This document shows, piece after piece, positions 4,324 through 5,333 of a DNA stretch of 5,333 nt. The translations under genes were made by a program, and so were the position numbers. The notes beneath the pieces are model-generated. The model made no database searches, was not told where the DNA came from, and was given only the letters and a program-made list of their open reading frames with translations. The stretch lies in contig JACZQL010000149.1 of NCBI GenBank assembly GCA_022545745.1, positions 1 through 5,333 of the forward strand, written 5' to 3'. Source of the DNA: Deltaproteobacteria bacterium. GTDB taxonomy: Bacteria; Desulfobacterota_B; Binatia; UBA9968. The stretch's first letter is position 1. Each line of letters starts with the position of its first letter.

Positions 4324-5333
4324 ATGGCCAAGCCGGATCCGAGGAACGAAAAGAAACAAGCAGAGTACGGGTCGGATGTTGTTGTGGATTTGATGAAGTC
4401 ATTCGATATCGAGTATGCCGCCTTTATTCCGGGGGCGAGCTTTCGTGGGATTCACGACTCCATTGTCAACTACGGCGGAAATTATAAACCCGAGATCATC
4501 TTTTGCCACCACGAGGAAATTTCGGTGGCCGTGGCCCATGGTTACGCCAAGGCCAAGGGGAAACCCATGGTGGCCATCGTTCACAATATCGTCGGCCTGC
4601 AGCATGCCACCATGGCCATCTTTAACGCCTGGTGTGACCGGGTACCGGTCATCGTGCTCGGCGGGGCGGGTCCAATGGCCGCCAATCGGCGGCGCCCCTG
4701 GATCGACTGGATTCACACGGCCCAGGTTCAGGCGACACAAATTCGCGAATACGTAAAGTGGGACGATCAGCCTGCGAATCTGGCCAGCGTACCGGAATCC
4801 TTCATCCGTGGACACCGGATCGCGACGACGGAACCCATGGCCCCCATTTACATCAGTTACGATGCGGACCTGCAGGAGGACAAAATCCAAGAAAACATCG
4901 AGATCCCTGACGTTACCCGGTTCTCTCCGCCAGCGCCCATTCAGGCAGATCACGAGGCCTTGGAACGGGCGGCCAAGCTACTGGTTGAGGCAGAATCCCC
5001 CCTGATCATTGCCGATGCCCTTGGGCGAAATCCCAATGCCGTAAACCATCTGGTGGAGTTGGCCGAGCTTCTGGCAATTCCTGTCATCGATAAGGGGCGC
5101 CGATTCAACTTTCCGAACACTAATCCCTTGGATGTGACAGGGGCGGCACAGGGACTCATCAAAAAGGCGGACCTGGTGCTGGGCCTGGACGTACCGGATC
5201 TTTACGGTTCGTTGACCACCATCGATCGAACCACGCGTGTGAGCACGCCGGCGACAACCCCCTCGGTGAAGGTCATCGATATTGCAATGAAGGACATGCT
5301 GGTGCGCGCCTGGGCCGCTGACTATCAGCCATT
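4324..5333 (+). CDS. ThDP-dependent enzyme, acetolactate synthase / decarboxylase superfamily (3' end outside window)
   Basis: 336 codons are present and the frame is open at the window edge; family members are usually 530-600 residues. Residues about 15-185 form the N-terminal pyrimidine-binding domain. The motif HHEEISVAVAHGYAKAKGKP places the catalytic glutamate, which activates the thiamine cofactor, at Glu64; it is followed by GLQHATMAIFNAWCDRVPVIVLGG. The segment RRRPWIDWIHTAQ (122-134) and REYVKWDDQP is typical of a subgroup of unassigned ALS-like proteins. From about 205 the central Rossmann-like domain begins (ERAAKLLVEAESPLIIADALG). The C-terminal cofactor domain with the GDG...N motif is not in view. 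Such enzymes decarboxylate or ligate 2-oxo acids (acetolactate synthase, benzoylformate decarboxylase, oxalyl-CoA decarboxylase). I would not call this a biosynthetic acetolactate synthase; a catabolic keto-acid enzyme is a reasonable inference given the LigJ-like gene nearby. Start: ATG behind GGGAG. Confidence 0.9.
   Translation, partial: MAKPDPRNEKKQAEYGSDVVVDLMKSFDIEYAAFIPGASFRGIHDSIVNYGGNYKPEIIFCHHEEISVAVAHGYAKAKGKPMVAIVHNIVGLQHATMAIFNAWCDRVPVIVLGGAGPMAANRRRPWIDWIHTAQVQATQIREYVKWDDQPANLASVPESFIRGHRIATTEPMAPIYISYDADLQEDKIQENIEIPDVTRFSPPAPIQADHEALERAAKLLVEAESPLIIADALGRNPNAVNHLVELAELLAIPVIDKGRRFNFPNTNPLDVTGAAQGLIKKADLVLGLDVPDLYGSLTTIDRTTRVSTPATTPSVKVIDIAMKDMLVRAWAADYQP

Noticed and set aside
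4399..4953. 184-codon minus-strand frame inside the ThDP enzyme gene
   Set aside because: The opposite strand encodes a clear ThDP enzyme with catalytic motifs; this is its antisense shadow.

Overview
The window looks like a bacterial chromosomal segment. Gene starts carry Shine-Dalgarno sites, there are no introns, and base composition is intermediate (judged by eye, not counted), with AT-richer gaps between genes. I cannot name the organism. An amidohydrolase of the 4-oxalomesaconate hydratase type, an elongated LOG-family protein and a ThDP-dependent decarboxylase/synthase-type enzyme would suit an environmental heterotroph, possibly from an uncultured lineage, but this is only an impression.

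Layout, left to right. Positions 1-372 are intergenic: degenerate short tandem repeats lie at the left edge, then a perfect 7+7 dyad overlapping a TTGACA box, then a strong AGGAGG ribosome site. Positions 373-1368 (+) encode a complete LigJ-like amidohydrolase. Positions 2160 down to 1501 (-) hold two small cysteine-rich, zinc-ribbon-like ORFs. They are convergent with the amidohydrolase gene, lie in the same reading frame and are separated by a single TAG. Just upstream of them is a perfect 8-bp hairpin followed by T5 on the + strand. Positions 2161-2766 hold no convincing gene. Positions 2767-2970 (+) hold a possible small membrane protein with a good ribosome site. Positions 3160-4212 (+) encode a complete, elongated LOG-family nucleotide phosphoribohydrolase-like protein. 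From 4324 to the window end (+) runs the N-terminal 336 codons of a ThDP-dependent enzyme of the acetolactate synthase/benzoylformate decarboxylase superfamily.

How the genes may work together: the LigJ-like hydratase and the ThDP enzyme both act on 2-oxo acid chemistry and could belong to one aromatic or keto-acid breakdown region. They are almost 3 kb apart with other genes between them, so this is inference. The LOG protein and the ThDP gene share strand and are separated by 111 bp without a clear terminator, so they may be co-transcribed. I see no CRISPR array, tRNA, rRNA, transposase or defence system. The least explained part is the interrupted zinc-ribbon locus with its hairpin leader.
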